Source: an uncultured Collinsella sp. (GTDB taxonomy: Bacteria; Actinomycetota; Coriobacteriia; Coriobacteriales; Coriobacteriaceae). From it: a stretch of DNA of 64,000 bases. Positions 1-8,056 of the stretch are shown one piece after another. A model generated the notes under the pieces. The model did not search any database. It was not told the DNA's origin and saw only the letters and a list, made by a program, of their open reading frames with translations. The position numbers were made by a program, and so were the translations under genes. How positions within the stretch are numbered: the first letter of the stretch is position 1; each line of letters begins with the position of its first letter. The DNA lies in contig UQIT01000008.1 of assembly GCA_900541175.1 (NCBI GenBank), positions 1 to 64,000 on the forward strand, in the 5' to 3' direction.

Positions 1-164
1 GACCCCACAGCGTCTGCGGCACCGCCGTCTACAACGTGGCCGGCACGCGTGCCGCCGCTGTCGCCGACGCCCCGGCAAGCTTTAAGGTCGCCTTTATCGA
101 CGAGCTCTACCGCGCAACCGCCCAAGACATCGCCGATAACCGACTCGAGCTCGAGGAGGCATAG
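1..164 (+). CDS. thiM: Hydroxyethylthiazole kinase, C-terminal fragment (gene begins before window)
   Basis: The open frame runs in from the left edge and stops at TAG 162-164, giving about 53 residues. It contains the stretch ASFKVAFIDELYRAT, which resembles the conserved C-terminal end of ThiM (usually GSFRVALLDALY). ThiM phosphorylates the thiazole moiety 4-methyl-5-(2-hydroxyethyl)thiazole for salvage into thiamine. The next gene begins 4 bases after the stop, and thiE follows with a 4-base overlap, so this is the first visible gene of a thiamine operon. The kinase active site lies outside the window; the assignment rests on the C-terminal resemblance plus context. Confidence 0.75.
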   Translation, partial: PHSVCGTAVYNVAGTRAAAVADAPASFKVAFIDELYRATAQDIADNRLELEEA

Positions 165-167
165 GCC

Positions 168-509
168 ATGTCCGAGCCCGCAACCAATGCCGGCATGAAC
201 ACGCTCGTCGCCGTGGCCATCGCCCCGTGCGGCACCGGCGATGAGCTATCCGCCGAGGTCGCCGAGGTCGTGCGTGTCATTCGCGAGAGCGGCCTGCCCA
301 ACCGCACCACCTCCATGTTCACCGAAATCGAGGGCGACTGGGACGAGGTCATGCAGGTCGTGCGCGACGCAACCTTTGTGTTGGCGAGCAAGGGCATCCG
401 CACCGAAGTCGTGCTCAAAGCCGATATTCGACCCGGATTTACCGACACCATGACCGGCAAACTCGAGCGCATGGAAGCACAGATCAAAAAGCAGGAGGAA
501 GCACGATGA
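168..509 (+). CDS. Thiamine-binding protein, MTH1187/YkoF-like family
   Basis: This 113-aa protein reads as one ferredoxin-like domain of the MTH1187 family (UPF0045), with the pattern LVAVAIAPCGTG near the start and a central segment around FTEIEGDWDEVMQVVRDA. Members bind thiamine or related compounds and are thought to carry or buffer the vitamin; no catalytic residues are expected. It sits between thiM and thiE, and its TGA overlaps the ATG of thiE by 4 bases, so translation is probably coupled. ATG 168 follows a GAGGAGG-type ribosome site inside the end of thiM. The family is fairly certain; the exact ligand is inferred from the operon. Confidence 0.8.
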   Translation: MSEPATNAGMNTLVAVAIAPCGTGDELSAEVAEVVRVIRESGLPNRTTSMFTEIEGDWDEVMQVVRDATFVLASKGIRTEVVLKADIRPGFTDTMTGKLERMEAQIKKQEEAR

Positions 510-1201
510 GCATCCGCGACAACCTTGATATCTCGGCCTATCTGGTACTCGGCCCCGAAAACACGCTCGGGCGCCCCGTGGGCGATGTGGTGGCCCAGGC
601 GCTCGACGCCGGCTTTACCTGCATCCAGGTGCGCTCCAAGGTGGCAAGCGCCCGCGAGATCATTGCGCTGACCGGCGACGCCGCGCAGGCAATCGCTCAG
701 GCCGGCAAGACCGGTCAGGTCGCCTTGCTGATCGACGACCGTCTGGACTGTGTGCTTGCCGCGCGCGAGCAGGGTATTGCTGTCGACGGTGTGCACGTGG
801 GCCAAAGCGATATTCCCGTCGAGGTCTGTCGCAAGTTGCTGGGCCCCGACGCCATCGTGGGCCTTTCGGCCCGTTGCGAGGAGATGCTCGAGTACGTCAA
901 GACCGCCGATATGAGTTTGGTCGACTACCTTGGCATCGGCCCACTCCACGAGACCGAGACCAAGCGCGACTGCGGACGCGCGGCCGACGGCTCTATCATC
1001 ACCAAGAGCTTTGAGGACCTGGCCGCGCTCCATGCGGCAAGCCCCGTGCCCATCGTGGTGGGCGGCGGCGTCAAGACGGCCGACCTTCCGCAGCTCAAGG
1101 CTACCGGCGTCGACGGCTTCTTTGTGGTGAGTGCCGTCTGCAGCGCCGATGACCCCTACGCCGCGGCCAAGGAGCTCGTAGACACCTGGCAGCAGGCATA
1201 G
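506..1201 (+). CDS. thiE: Thiamine-phosphate synthase
   Basis: The 231-aa TIM-barrel protein joins HMP pyrophosphate to thiazole phosphate to make thiamine monophosphate. Visible ThiE marks are LIDDRLDCVLAA (pyrophosphate and Mg-binding region), GVHVGQSDIP, the segment YLGIGPLHETETKRD that corresponds to the usual GPxxxTxTK loop, and the C-terminal phosphate-binding VVGGGVK. The length is near the family norm of about 210-230 residues. The start overlaps the stop of the preceding thiamine-binding gene (ATGA). It ends the operon and is followed by a hairpin that can terminate transcription. Confidence 0.93.
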   Translation: MSIRDNLDISAYLVLGPENTLGRPVGDVVAQALDAGFTCIQVRSKVASAREIIALTGDAAQAIAQAGKTGQVALLIDDRLDCVLAAREQGIAVDGVHVGQSDIPVEVCRKLLGPDAIVGLSARCEEMLEYVKTADMSLVDYLGIGPLHETETKRDCGRAADGSIITKSFEDLAALHAASPVPIVVGGGVKTADLPQLKATGVDGFFVVSAVCSADDPYAAAKELVDTWQQA

Positions 1202-1247
1202 GCATAAGCCGAGCAGTTGCTCCGCGGCCCCATAACTTCAGCAATGG

Positions 1248-1290
1248 AAAACGCATCCCAGTTTGGACGTCCATTCTGGGATGCGCTTTC
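1248..1290. terminator. Hairpin between convergent thiE and patatin genes
   Basis: The arms AAAACGCATCCCAG and CTGGGATGCGCTTT pair with one mismatch around a 14-base loop. The hairpin lies between the ends of two converging genes, so it probably serves both strands. There is no long T-run. Confidence 0.65.
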
Positions 1291-1313
1291 CGCTGAGCAC
1301 GCGGCAGTTTGCC

Positions 1314-2183
1314 CTACTCTGCCAGATATGCCTCCAGTGCCGGCAAGGTCGCCTCCGCATCGCGGCGACCAATCTGGTAGATGCGTTCAAGTTCATCGGG
1401 CTCGCGACACAGCGACGGCACCTTCACCGATTCGCTCGGCCGCACCACAAAGATCTCGCCGGCAGCCTCGCGACGTGCCAGGTCATCGAGCGTGGTATTG
1501 TAGACCTCATGCCGATGCTCAAGCGCTGCGACAAACTCCGGATAGTGACGGAACACGCGTCGCAGCATGGGCATCACGCTGTTGGGCTGCTTCACAAAGC
1601 CCGCTGGCTGCGTGAGTACCACGATATTGCGGTCATACCCCTGCGCAAACAGCCATGCGCTGGGAATAGAATCAGCCACGCCACCATCCAGATACTTATG
1701 CCCGTCAATAGCAACGGGACGCGTCGCCACGGGAATTGCCGACGACGCCCGGATCCACTCGATATCGCGCTCGTCGCCATACGGCAGATCGTGATAGACG
1801 GCCTTGCCCGTCTCGATATCGGTACACACGCACGTAAACCGCATGGGGCAGGCGCGATATGTCTCCAAATCGATGGGATCGCGCTCGATGGGCACCTCGT
1901 GATAGGCAAAATCGGCATTGAACATGTCGCCGGTTCGCAACCAGCTCGTCACGCTCGCATAGCGCTTATCGGCACAATAGGCTTTGTTGTAGCGAATGGC
2001 GCGGCCGATCTGGCGCGATTTAAAGTTGTAGCCAAACGCCGCGCCCGCCGAGACACCCACCATATGGTCGCAAGTTAAGCCATGCTCCATCCATACGTCG
2101 AGCACGCCCGCCGTATACATGCCGCGGTAGCCGCCTCCCTCGAGTGCCAGCCCCACCGTGCGCGTCGTATTTGACTGTGCCAT
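1314..2183 (-). CDS. Patatin-like phospholipase family protein
   Basis: The 289-aa protein shows the full patatin set: a glycine-rich oxyanion loop EGGGYRG (residues 15-21), the nucleophile elbow GVSAG with Ser45, and the second catalytic residue Asp166 in LDGGV. These form the Ser-Asp dyad of bacterial YjjU/RssA-type lipid acyl hydrolases. No signal peptide or membrane helix is seen, so it is probably cytoplasmic. It stands alone, convergent with thiE, with its promoter in the gap shared with the GGDEF gene. ATG 2183 has a modest GGAG site upstream. The natural substrate cannot be told from the sequence. Confidence 0.88.
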   Translation of the reverse strand: MAQSNTTRTVGLALEGGGYRGMYTAGVLDVWMEHGLTCDHMVGVSAGAAFGYNFKSRQIGRAIRYNKAYCADKRYASVTSWLRTGDMFNADFAYHEVPIERDPIDLETYRACPMRFTCVCTDIETGKAVYHDLPYGDERDIEWIRASSAIPVATRPVAIDGHKYLDGGVADSIPSAWLFAQGYDRNIVVLTQPAGFVKQPNSVMPMLRRVFRHYPEFVAALEHRHEVYNTTLDDLARREAAGEIFVVRPSESVKVPSLCREPDELERIYQIGRRDAEATLPALEAYLAE

Positions 2184-2507
2184 GCGACCATCTCCGTCCC
2201 CGCAAATTCAAACGGAACAAGTATACCCGTCAACATATATCGTCTCAGTCGCATTTTCATCGAACATCGCATCGTCGCGCCACCGCCTGTCGAATAATAG
2301 CCGCCCACAGCATGTACACCCATATATAATTGTGCACCGTTGTTTACACTACTCAGCTGTTATCAACAGCGAACATTAGCCGGTAAATTAACTCAACAAC
2401 GCAGCAAGGCGGGGGCCTGGATACATGCAAAGCGCTGAGCAACGACGCGTGTACACAACGAGCTCGCCCGACGCAATCCGCCCCGACCTCAGAAAGCCGC
2501 TTAGAAC
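2184..2507. other. Divergent intergenic region, 324 bp
   Basis: The region separates the patatin gene (leftward) from the large GGDEF/EAL gene (rightward) and must hold both promoters. It is richer in A+T than its surroundings around 2215-2380. I could not pin down convincing promoter boxes and saw no RNA gene or repeat. Confidence 0.5.
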
Positions 2508-5225
2508 ATGGATACTGTCAGCAATTACACCGAAACGCTCGAAAAGACCGTCCGTGACCTTCTCGAGCGGCAGGAGGATCTGATCAGGACTGCCTTTACC
2601 GACCAGCTTACTGGGCTTGGCAACCGCGGCGGTTTTGCCCGTTCCCTCGAGGAGCTCTGGGAGCAGGACGCCCCCGTTACCATGGCGTTCATCGATATCG
2701 ACAATCTCAAGCACTGCAACGACGTCTTTGGGCATGACGAGGGCAACCGCTATATCTTGCAGGTAAGTCTCTATCTTAAGCTGTATATGAAGGTGGGCGA
2801 AGCGGCGTTTCGCATAGGCGGCGACGAGTTTGCCATCCTATCTACGATTGCAACCGAGGACGACCTCGCCGAACGTCTGGAACGCTGCCGAACGGTCTTG
2901 CTCAAAAACAACGATTCCGAGATGCCCCGCTCGTTTAGCTACGGAGTGTCACATGCCGACCCCGCCCTGGGCGAAGCTTCCAATCGCATGACGCTCGATG
3001 CCGACCATCGCATGTACGACTACAAGCTACGTCATGCCATGCACCTCGATCGACGCAATATCACGCAAGTCCACGCCGACGACTTCGAAATAAGCGATCG
3101 TATTTTTGACGCCTTTTCGATGCTCAACGAGGGCCGTTATTTCTTCATCGAGAACTTGGACAAACATCGCACCCTTTGGTCACAAGGTGCCTTGCGCGAT
3201 CTTGGCCTTCCCTCGGAGCACATAGACAACTGTCGCGATTACTGGAAAACGCGCGTCCATCCCGACGACCTTGAGGCCTGCATCAACGACATCGACCAAG
3301 TCTACAACGGCACCAAGCACCGTCGCGTCATGCAGTATCGTGTGCGCAACGCCGTCGGCGACTACGTCCTTTGCCGTGCTCGCGGGTTTCGTATCGACGG
3401 CGACGGAAATGTCCCCTCGCTCTATGTCGGCGAGCTCGTCAACCACTCACTTGCCGAAACCGTCGACGCTGCCACAGGCCTCGGAACGCAGCGCATGCTG
3501 GTCAACGCCATCGACGCCTGCCGCCGCGATCGTTGCGAGACAGGGCTTATAGCGGTGCGCGTTCGTGGCACGACAAAACTCAACGAGCTCTACGGGGCCG
3601 AGGCTGTCGACAACATGCTTGCCGAATACGCAGGCCGCATGCTGTCGATCACCCGCGGCAGGAGCCGGGTCTACCGTTCACGAAGCGTCCAGTTCGTCGT
3701 GCTCAGCAACGAACTGGACCACGAGGCATTCGAGCAACTGACCCGCCACCTTAAAGAGGCCGTTTTCGCTCCTGTTCGAATCGCAGGCGACACCATTACT
3801 CCCGTCTGCCTTGTCGTCCCGGCCTTTTACGAGCACTTAACCCATCAAGCGACCGCCGTTTTAGGCGAACTCGACCGTCGCCTTCGCACGGCCGGCGGGC
3901 TTGTTCCCAACGACAGCCTCCCCATACCCGAGGCGGAGCGCAAAAGCGCCATAGCCGAACGTATCGACTCGCTCACGGGCCTCTATCGACCCAGCGAGTT
4001 TATGCGGCGCGCCAACGCATTTCTCGAGGCAAGGCGCAACGGCACCTGGTGCATCGCCACAGTCGACATGGGCCACATGCGCCTGTTTAATGAATGGCAC
4101 GGCCAGGCCGAGGGCGACCGCGTACTCGCCGATGTGGGCACGGTCCTCAAGGACATCGAGAATGCCGATATGGGCGTCGCAGGGTACTGGGGCCAAGATG
4201 ACTTTTGTGTACTCATCCCCTTTAAGCACATCACCGTCCATCAAATCTACAACCGCGTTCGCGAGGCCGTAGCCAGACATGATGACGGCGTAGGTTTTTG
4301 GCCGTCCATGGGCGTTTACCCCATCGACTCCAATGAGGAAATCACCATCGATGCGCAGGCAAAGGCCATGTTTACCAATCGACGCGCAAAAAACGACTTT
4401 AAGGAGCGCATTGCTATTTTCCGCCCCGCGGAGTACGAGCGCGAAGTCGCGTTCCACCGCACGCTGACCGAATTCCAGTACGCGCTGTCAAATGGTCGCA
4501 TCACGTACTATCTTCAGCCCCAGGTCGATATGGAAACCGGCGAGATTATTGGCGCCGAAGCACTCACCCGCTGGATTGACAAGGACGGCTCTCTCATTTC
4601 GCCCGCAACGTTTATCCCCGCACTCGAGGAAAGCGGCTTTGTAGTGACGCTCGACAAGTACATTTGGCAGGGTGTCGCCATATGGCTTCGCGAGCGTCTC
4701 GATCCCCGTCTTCGCGTGGTTCCGGTCTCGCTTAATGTGTCGCGCGTGGATATCCTTGCCTGCGACGTTGCCGAACATATGGGGGCGCTCGCCGCCCAAT
4801 ACAACCTACCGCCCGAGCTCATGCGTATCGAGATCACCGAGACGGCTTATACGGGAGAATCCGAGGCCGTGGATAAGCTGACCGCAGATCTGCACACCCG
4901 CGGCTTCTCGACCTATATGGACGATTTTGGCACCGGTCAGTCCACGCTCGCGATGCTCAAGAACGTCAACGTCGACGTCATCAAGCTCGACCGCACCTTT
5001 GTGCCCACCGACCGCGATCAAGGCCGCAGCACGCAAATCATTTCATCGATGCTCGAAATGGCGCAGTCGCTCCATCTGCCCGTCGTGGTCGAAGACGTCG
5101 AGACAAATGAGCAGGCAAACATGCTACGACAAATGGGCGCCCGCTACGCTCAGGGCTTCCTCTACTACCGCCCCATGCCTGCGAAGGATTTTGAGGCATT
5201 GCTCGATGGTGGCAATAACAACTGA
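2508..5225 (+). CDS. c-di-GMP signalling protein: GGDEF, PAS, two degenerate GGDEF-like regions, EAL
   Basis: The 905-aa protein has no membrane helix or signal peptide. A complete GGDEF domain occupies about residues 28-170, with DQLTGLGNR at its start and the intact motif GGDEF at 104-108. A PAS-like segment follows (about 205-325, with HPDDLEACINDID), then a GGDEF-like stretch lacking the signature (about 330-450), then a second degenerate copy with WGQDDF at 561-566. The C-terminal EAL domain keeps EAL at 684-686, ITETAYT, MDDFGTG, KLDRTF and QGFLYYRPM, so phosphodiesterase activity is plausible. It could therefore make and break c-di-GMP. The start at ATG 2508 has a weak ribosome site. 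The next gene is a shorter paralogue. Confidence 0.9.
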   Translation: MDTVSNYTETLEKTVRDLLERQEDLIRTAFTDQLTGLGNRGGFARSLEELWEQDAPVTMAFIDIDNLKHCNDVFGHDEGNRYILQVSLYLKLYMKVGEAAFRIGGDEFAILSTIATEDDLAERLERCRTVLLKNNDSEMPRSFSYGVSHADPALGEASNRMTLDADHRMYDYKLRHAMHLDRRNITQVHADDFEISDRIFDAFSMLNEGRYFFIENLDKHRTLWSQGALRDLGLPSEHIDNCRDYWKTRVHPDDLEACINDIDQVYNGTKHRRVMQYRVRNAVGDYVLCRARGFRIDGDGNVPSLYVGELVNHSLAETVDAATGLGTQRMLVNAIDACRRDRCETGLIAVRVRGTTKLNELYGAEAVDNMLAEYAGRMLSITRGRSRVYRSRSVQFVVLSNELDHEAFEQLTRHLKEAVFAPVRIAGDTITPVCLVVPAFYEHLTHQATAVLGELDRRLRTAGGLVPNDSLPIPEAERKSAIAERIDSLTGLYRPSEFMRRANAFLEARRNGTWCIATVDMGHMRLFNEWHGQAEGDRVLADVGTVLKDIENADMGVAGYWGQDDFCVLIPFKHITVHQIYNRVREAVARHDDGVGFWPSMGVYPIDSNEEITIDAQAKAMFTNRRAKNDFKERIAIFRPAEYEREVAFHRTLTEFQYALSNGRITYYLQPQVDMETGEIIGAEALTRWIDKDGSLISPATFIPALEESGFVVTLDKYIWQGVAIWLRERLDPRLRVVPVSLNVSRVDILACDVAEHMGALAAQYNLPPELMRIEITETAYTGESEAVDKLTADLHTRGFSTYMDDFGTGQSTLAMLKNVNVDVIKLDRTFVPTDRDQGRSTQIISSMLEMAQSLHLPVVVEDVETNEQANMLRQMGARYAQGFLYYRPMPAKDFEALLDGGNNN

Positions 5226-5283
5226 TACGCTCGCGCGCAAAACGCCACCGTCGAAGGGGGCATTTGTCTTCATTAGCTAACTT

Positions 5284-5314
5284 ATATCCCCAATTCAAAC
5301 CGAATTGGGGATAT
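5284..5314. terminator. Perfect 13-bp hairpin between the two GGDEF genes
   Basis: ATATCCCCAATTC (5284-5296) and its exact complement (5302-5314) flank a 5-base loop AAACC. There is no U-tract, so it may be a weak terminator, an mRNA-stabilising hairpin or a protein site. It ends 39 bases before the next start codon. Confidence 0.55.
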
Positions 5315-5352
5315 GATACAAACCGTTGTTCCGCCCAAGGAGGTTATCCATC

Positions 5353-6882
5353 ATGAACCAGTCATATCGCCTGGGCGAGCAATCGATTATTGCCTATCTT
5401 CAGCGACTTGCGAACGGCGTCTCGACCGCCGAACTCGATGTTGCCGCGCTGCCTGCTGAGCTACGCGCCGTTGGTGAGCAACTGCAAAAGACGCATGCCA
5501 TCCTGCAACAAGAGCGCCAGCTGCTTGAGCGCAACGCCTATATCGATCCGCTCACCAACTTGGGCAACCGCAACGGATTCGACCGTCACGTCGAGCAACT
5601 CTGGCGCAAAGGCGACCCCTTCACCTGCGCCTATATTGACATCGACCATCTCAAGCATTGCAACGATAGGTTTGGCCACGCCGAAGGCAATCGCTATATT
5701 CTGAGCATCTGCCGCACGCTCTCCGAAACCATGGAGCACGATGAGATGCTGTTCCGTATCGGTGGAGACGAGTTTGTGCTCATCTCGCCCTCCGCAAACG
5801 AGATTGAACTCGAGCAGCGCTTGGAGCAGGTACGTACCAGGCTGATCGAGGCGAGCTCAGGTGGCAAGGCGCCCATGATCGGCAGCTTTAGCTTTGGCTG
5901 CTCGCGCGTCGATCCACTTGCTGGCGACACGCGTCGCCAGATGACGATGGATGCCGATCGCAAGATGTATCGCTATAAGCTTATGCATCGTGTGCAGCAA
6001 CCGAAAGACGATGACGCGCCGCAACGCCCAATCGTCGATCAGCTTCCCTGCAACGACCGGGTGTTCCAAGCGATCTCCATGAGCTCCGAGACGCGCTATC
6101 CGTTTATCCTCAATCTCGATACGGGAGAATCGCAATGGTCGGTTAACGCCGTGCGCGATTTTGACCTGCCCTCCCAGCACCCTTTTAACTCACTCGACAT
6201 GTGGCTCGCCCGCGTTCATCCCGAGGACCGCGACAACGTACGTGCCGAGCTCGACATGGTGATAAACGGCACATGGCACTTCCACTACATGCAGTATCGC
6301 GTAATGGATGCCACCGGAAAATACGTGCTTTGCGACTGCACGGGCTACCGCTTGGACGGCACCGATACCGAGCCCGGCATGTATGTGGGCATTATCATCA
6401 ACCGAAGCTTGGCAGATACGACCGATTCCGTGACCGGCTTGGGCGATATTCACGCCCTGGTCAACGCCATTGGCGAAATGCGTCGCGTGGCGCGCAAGGC
6501 TGGTTTGATCGCCATCAAAATCGACGATATCGCTCAGGTCAATGCCCGCTTTGGCTTTGATGCGGGCGACCGCGTTTTGGCAGAAAGCGCCGCCTGCCTC
6601 ATGGAATGCTCGCGCGGCAAGGGTCGCCTGTTCCGCTCGACGGGACCGACGTTCGCGGCGCTTTTCGACGACTTTGATCCCGAAGAGACCGACGCGATCG
6701 CAGAAGAAATCGAGCGGTTCCTGGGTTCTCCCGTGCTCATCGGCTCGCTTGAATATCAGCCACCCATTCGTGTGGCGACACTTCATCTGGACGCTGTCGA
6801 TCGACAGCCCGTTTCCATTTTGAACGAGCTCAAAGCGCGGCTTATAGAGGCACCGCAAGTACCGGGCACCAAGCTGGACTAG
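5353..6882 (+). CDS. Diguanylate cyclase: GGDEF, PAS, degenerate GGDEF-like
   Basis: The 509-aa protein is a paralogue of the gene before it. A predicted helical N-terminus (residues 1-60) leads into a GGDEF domain that starts at IDPLTNLGNR and carries the intact motif GGDEF at 137-141. A PAS-like segment with HPEDRDNVRAELDMVINGT follows, then a GGDEF-like remnant (TDSVTGLGDIHALVNAI onward) without the signature motif. The third GGDEF-like copy and the EAL domain of the neighbour are absent, so it would be a synthase only. ATG 5353 is preferred over an upstream start because AAGGAGG lies at 5337-5343. A strong palindrome follows the stop. Confidence 0.9.
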   Translation: MNQSYRLGEQSIIAYLQRLANGVSTAELDVAALPAELRAVGEQLQKTHAILQQERQLLERNAYIDPLTNLGNRNGFDRHVEQLWRKGDPFTCAYIDIDHLKHCNDRFGHAEGNRYILSICRTLSETMEHDEMLFRIGGDEFVLISPSANEIELEQRLEQVRTRLIEASSGGKAPMIGSFSFGCSRVDPLAGDTRRQMTMDADRKMYRYKLMHRVQQPKDDDAPQRPIVDQLPCNDRVFQAISMSSETRYPFILNLDTGESQWSVNAVRDFDLPSQHPFNSLDMWLARVHPEDRDNVRAELDMVINGTWHFHYMQYRVMDATGKYVLCDCTGYRLDGTDTEPGMYVGIIINRSLADTTDSVTGLGDIHALVNAIGEMRRVARKAGLIAIKIDDIAQVNARFGFDAGDRVLAESAACLMECSRGKGRLFRSTGPTFAALFDDFDPEETDAIAEEIERFLGSPVLIGSLEYQPPIRVATLHLDAVDRQPVSILNELKARLIEAPQVPGTKLD

Positions 6883-6886
6883 CGTT

Positions 6887-6931
6887 GTGGGGCGCGATGT
6901 GAAACACAAGCCGTTTCACATCGCGCCCCAC
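6887..6931. terminator. Perfect 19-bp hairpin after the GGDEF gene
   Basis: The arm 6887-6905 is the exact reverse complement of 6913-6931, with a 7-base loop ACAAGCC. The stem core is GGGGCGCGATGTGAAA. No T-run follows. The position, 4 bases after a stop codon, fits a terminator. Confidence 0.7.
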
Positions 6932-6993
6932 GCCATCTGCCCTCTCGTGCGATAATCCTCCGCAGAAGTCACCAACAGCAGAGGGAGTTTGTG

Positions 6994-7617
6994 ATGAAGG
7001 TTCTTTTGGTCAATGGCAGTCCCAAGGCAAACGGCAACACCGCCCGCGCACTCGCCGAGGTCGCCGAGCAGCTCAATACCGAAGGCATTGATACCGAGGT
7101 GTTTCAGCTGGGCGCCAAGCCCATTCGCGACTGCATCGGCTGCGGTCAGTGCGGCAAACTTGGCGGTCGCTGTACCTTTGACGACGACGTGGTGAACGAG
7201 CTCATCGCTGCCGCCGAGCAGGCCGACGGTTTTGTCTTTGGCTCGCCCGTCTACTACGCGCACCCCAGCGGCCGCATCCTTTCGGCCCTCGATCGCGCCT
7301 TCTATGCAGGCGGGCATGCCTTTGAGCACAAACCCGGCGCCGCAGTCGCCGTCGCCCGTCGCGGCGGCACGTCGACCACCTTCGATGTGCTCAACAAGTA
7401 CTTCACCATTAAGCAAATGCCCGTGGTTGCCTCCACCTACTGGAACAACGTGTTTGGCCGCGTGCCCGGCGACGCCGATGGGGATGCCGAGGGCCTTGCC
7501 ACCATGCGAAACATCGGCAAAAACATGGCCTGGCTCCTGCGCTGCATCGAGGCAGGACAGGCCGCCGGTATCAACGCACCCGAGGCAGATCGCGCAACGA
7601 CCAACTTCATCAGGTAG
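6994..7617 (+). CDS. NADPH-dependent FMN reductase / flavodoxin-like oxidoreductase
   Basis: The 207-aa flavodoxin-fold protein begins MKVLLVNGSPKANGNTA, the phosphate-binding loop of the FMN-binding NADPH-dependent reductases. It carries CIGCGQCGK near residue 48, the cysteine cluster of iron-sulfur flavoproteins, and the flavin-contact segment GSPVYYAHPSGR. It is probably a cytoplasmic reductase of quinones, nitro compounds or other acceptors. ATG 6994 is chosen over GTG 6991 because GAGGGA at 6981-6986 gives normal spacing. It is followed 11 bases on by the ArsC-like gene, so the two are likely co-transcribed. Confidence 0.85.
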   Translation: MKVLLVNGSPKANGNTARALAEVAEQLNTEGIDTEVFQLGAKPIRDCIGCGQCGKLGGRCTFDDDVVNELIAAAEQADGFVFGSPVYYAHPSGRILSALDRAFYAGGHAFEHKPGAAVAVARRGGTSTTFDVLNKYFTIKQMPVVASTYWNNVFGRVPGDADGDAEGLATMRNIGKNMAWLLRCIEAGQAAGINAPEADRATTNFIR

Positions 7618-7628
7618 AACGGCGGAGC

Positions 7629-7970
7629 ATGAATATCCAGATTTTTGGCACCAAAAAGTCCTTCGATACCAAGAAGGCCCAGCGTTATTTTAAGGAGCGC
7701 CGCATTAAGGTGCAGTTTATCGACCTTAAGGAAAAGGAGATGAGCAAAGGCGAGCTCACGAGCGTGATGCAGGCGGTCGGCGGCATCGACAAGCTGCTCA
7801 ACCCCAAAGCCAAGGACGAGGAGACGCTCGCGCTCATTCAGCACCTCACCCCCAGTCAGCGCTTCGACAAGCTGCTCGAGAACCAGCAGGTCTTGGCCGA
7901 GCCCATCGTGCGTAACGGCAAAAAGGCCACCGTCGGCTATTGCCCCGACGTGTGGGGAGCCTGGGAGTAG
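7629..7970 (+). CDS. ArsC/Spx-fold protein without the usual catalytic cysteine
   Basis: The 113-aa protein aligns by eye with the ArsC/Spx thioredoxin-like family: MNIQIFGTKKSFDTKKAQRYF at the start, FIDLKEKEMS in the middle, and RNGKKATVGYCPDVW near the end (compare the usual RPIV..GKATIGF). Where ArsC and Spx have CxxC or CxxS, this protein has KSFDTKKA, with no cysteine. Arsenate reduction is therefore unlikely; a binding or regulatory role resembling Spx variants is possible. The only cysteine is near the C-terminus. It follows the flavin reductase by 11 bases. Confidence 0.75.
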   Translation: MNIQIFGTKKSFDTKKAQRYFKERRIKVQFIDLKEKEMSKGELTSVMQAVGGIDKLLNPKAKDEETLALIQHLTPSQRFDKLLENQQVLAEPIVRNGKKATVGYCPDVWGAWE

Positions 7971-8056
7971 CCTGTGTTATTTGCCGGCGCGTGGGTATAA
8001 GAGCAGGCGTTTGGCATAAGATTCAACTGTAAGCCAAGTCTAACAAAGGAGGGCAC

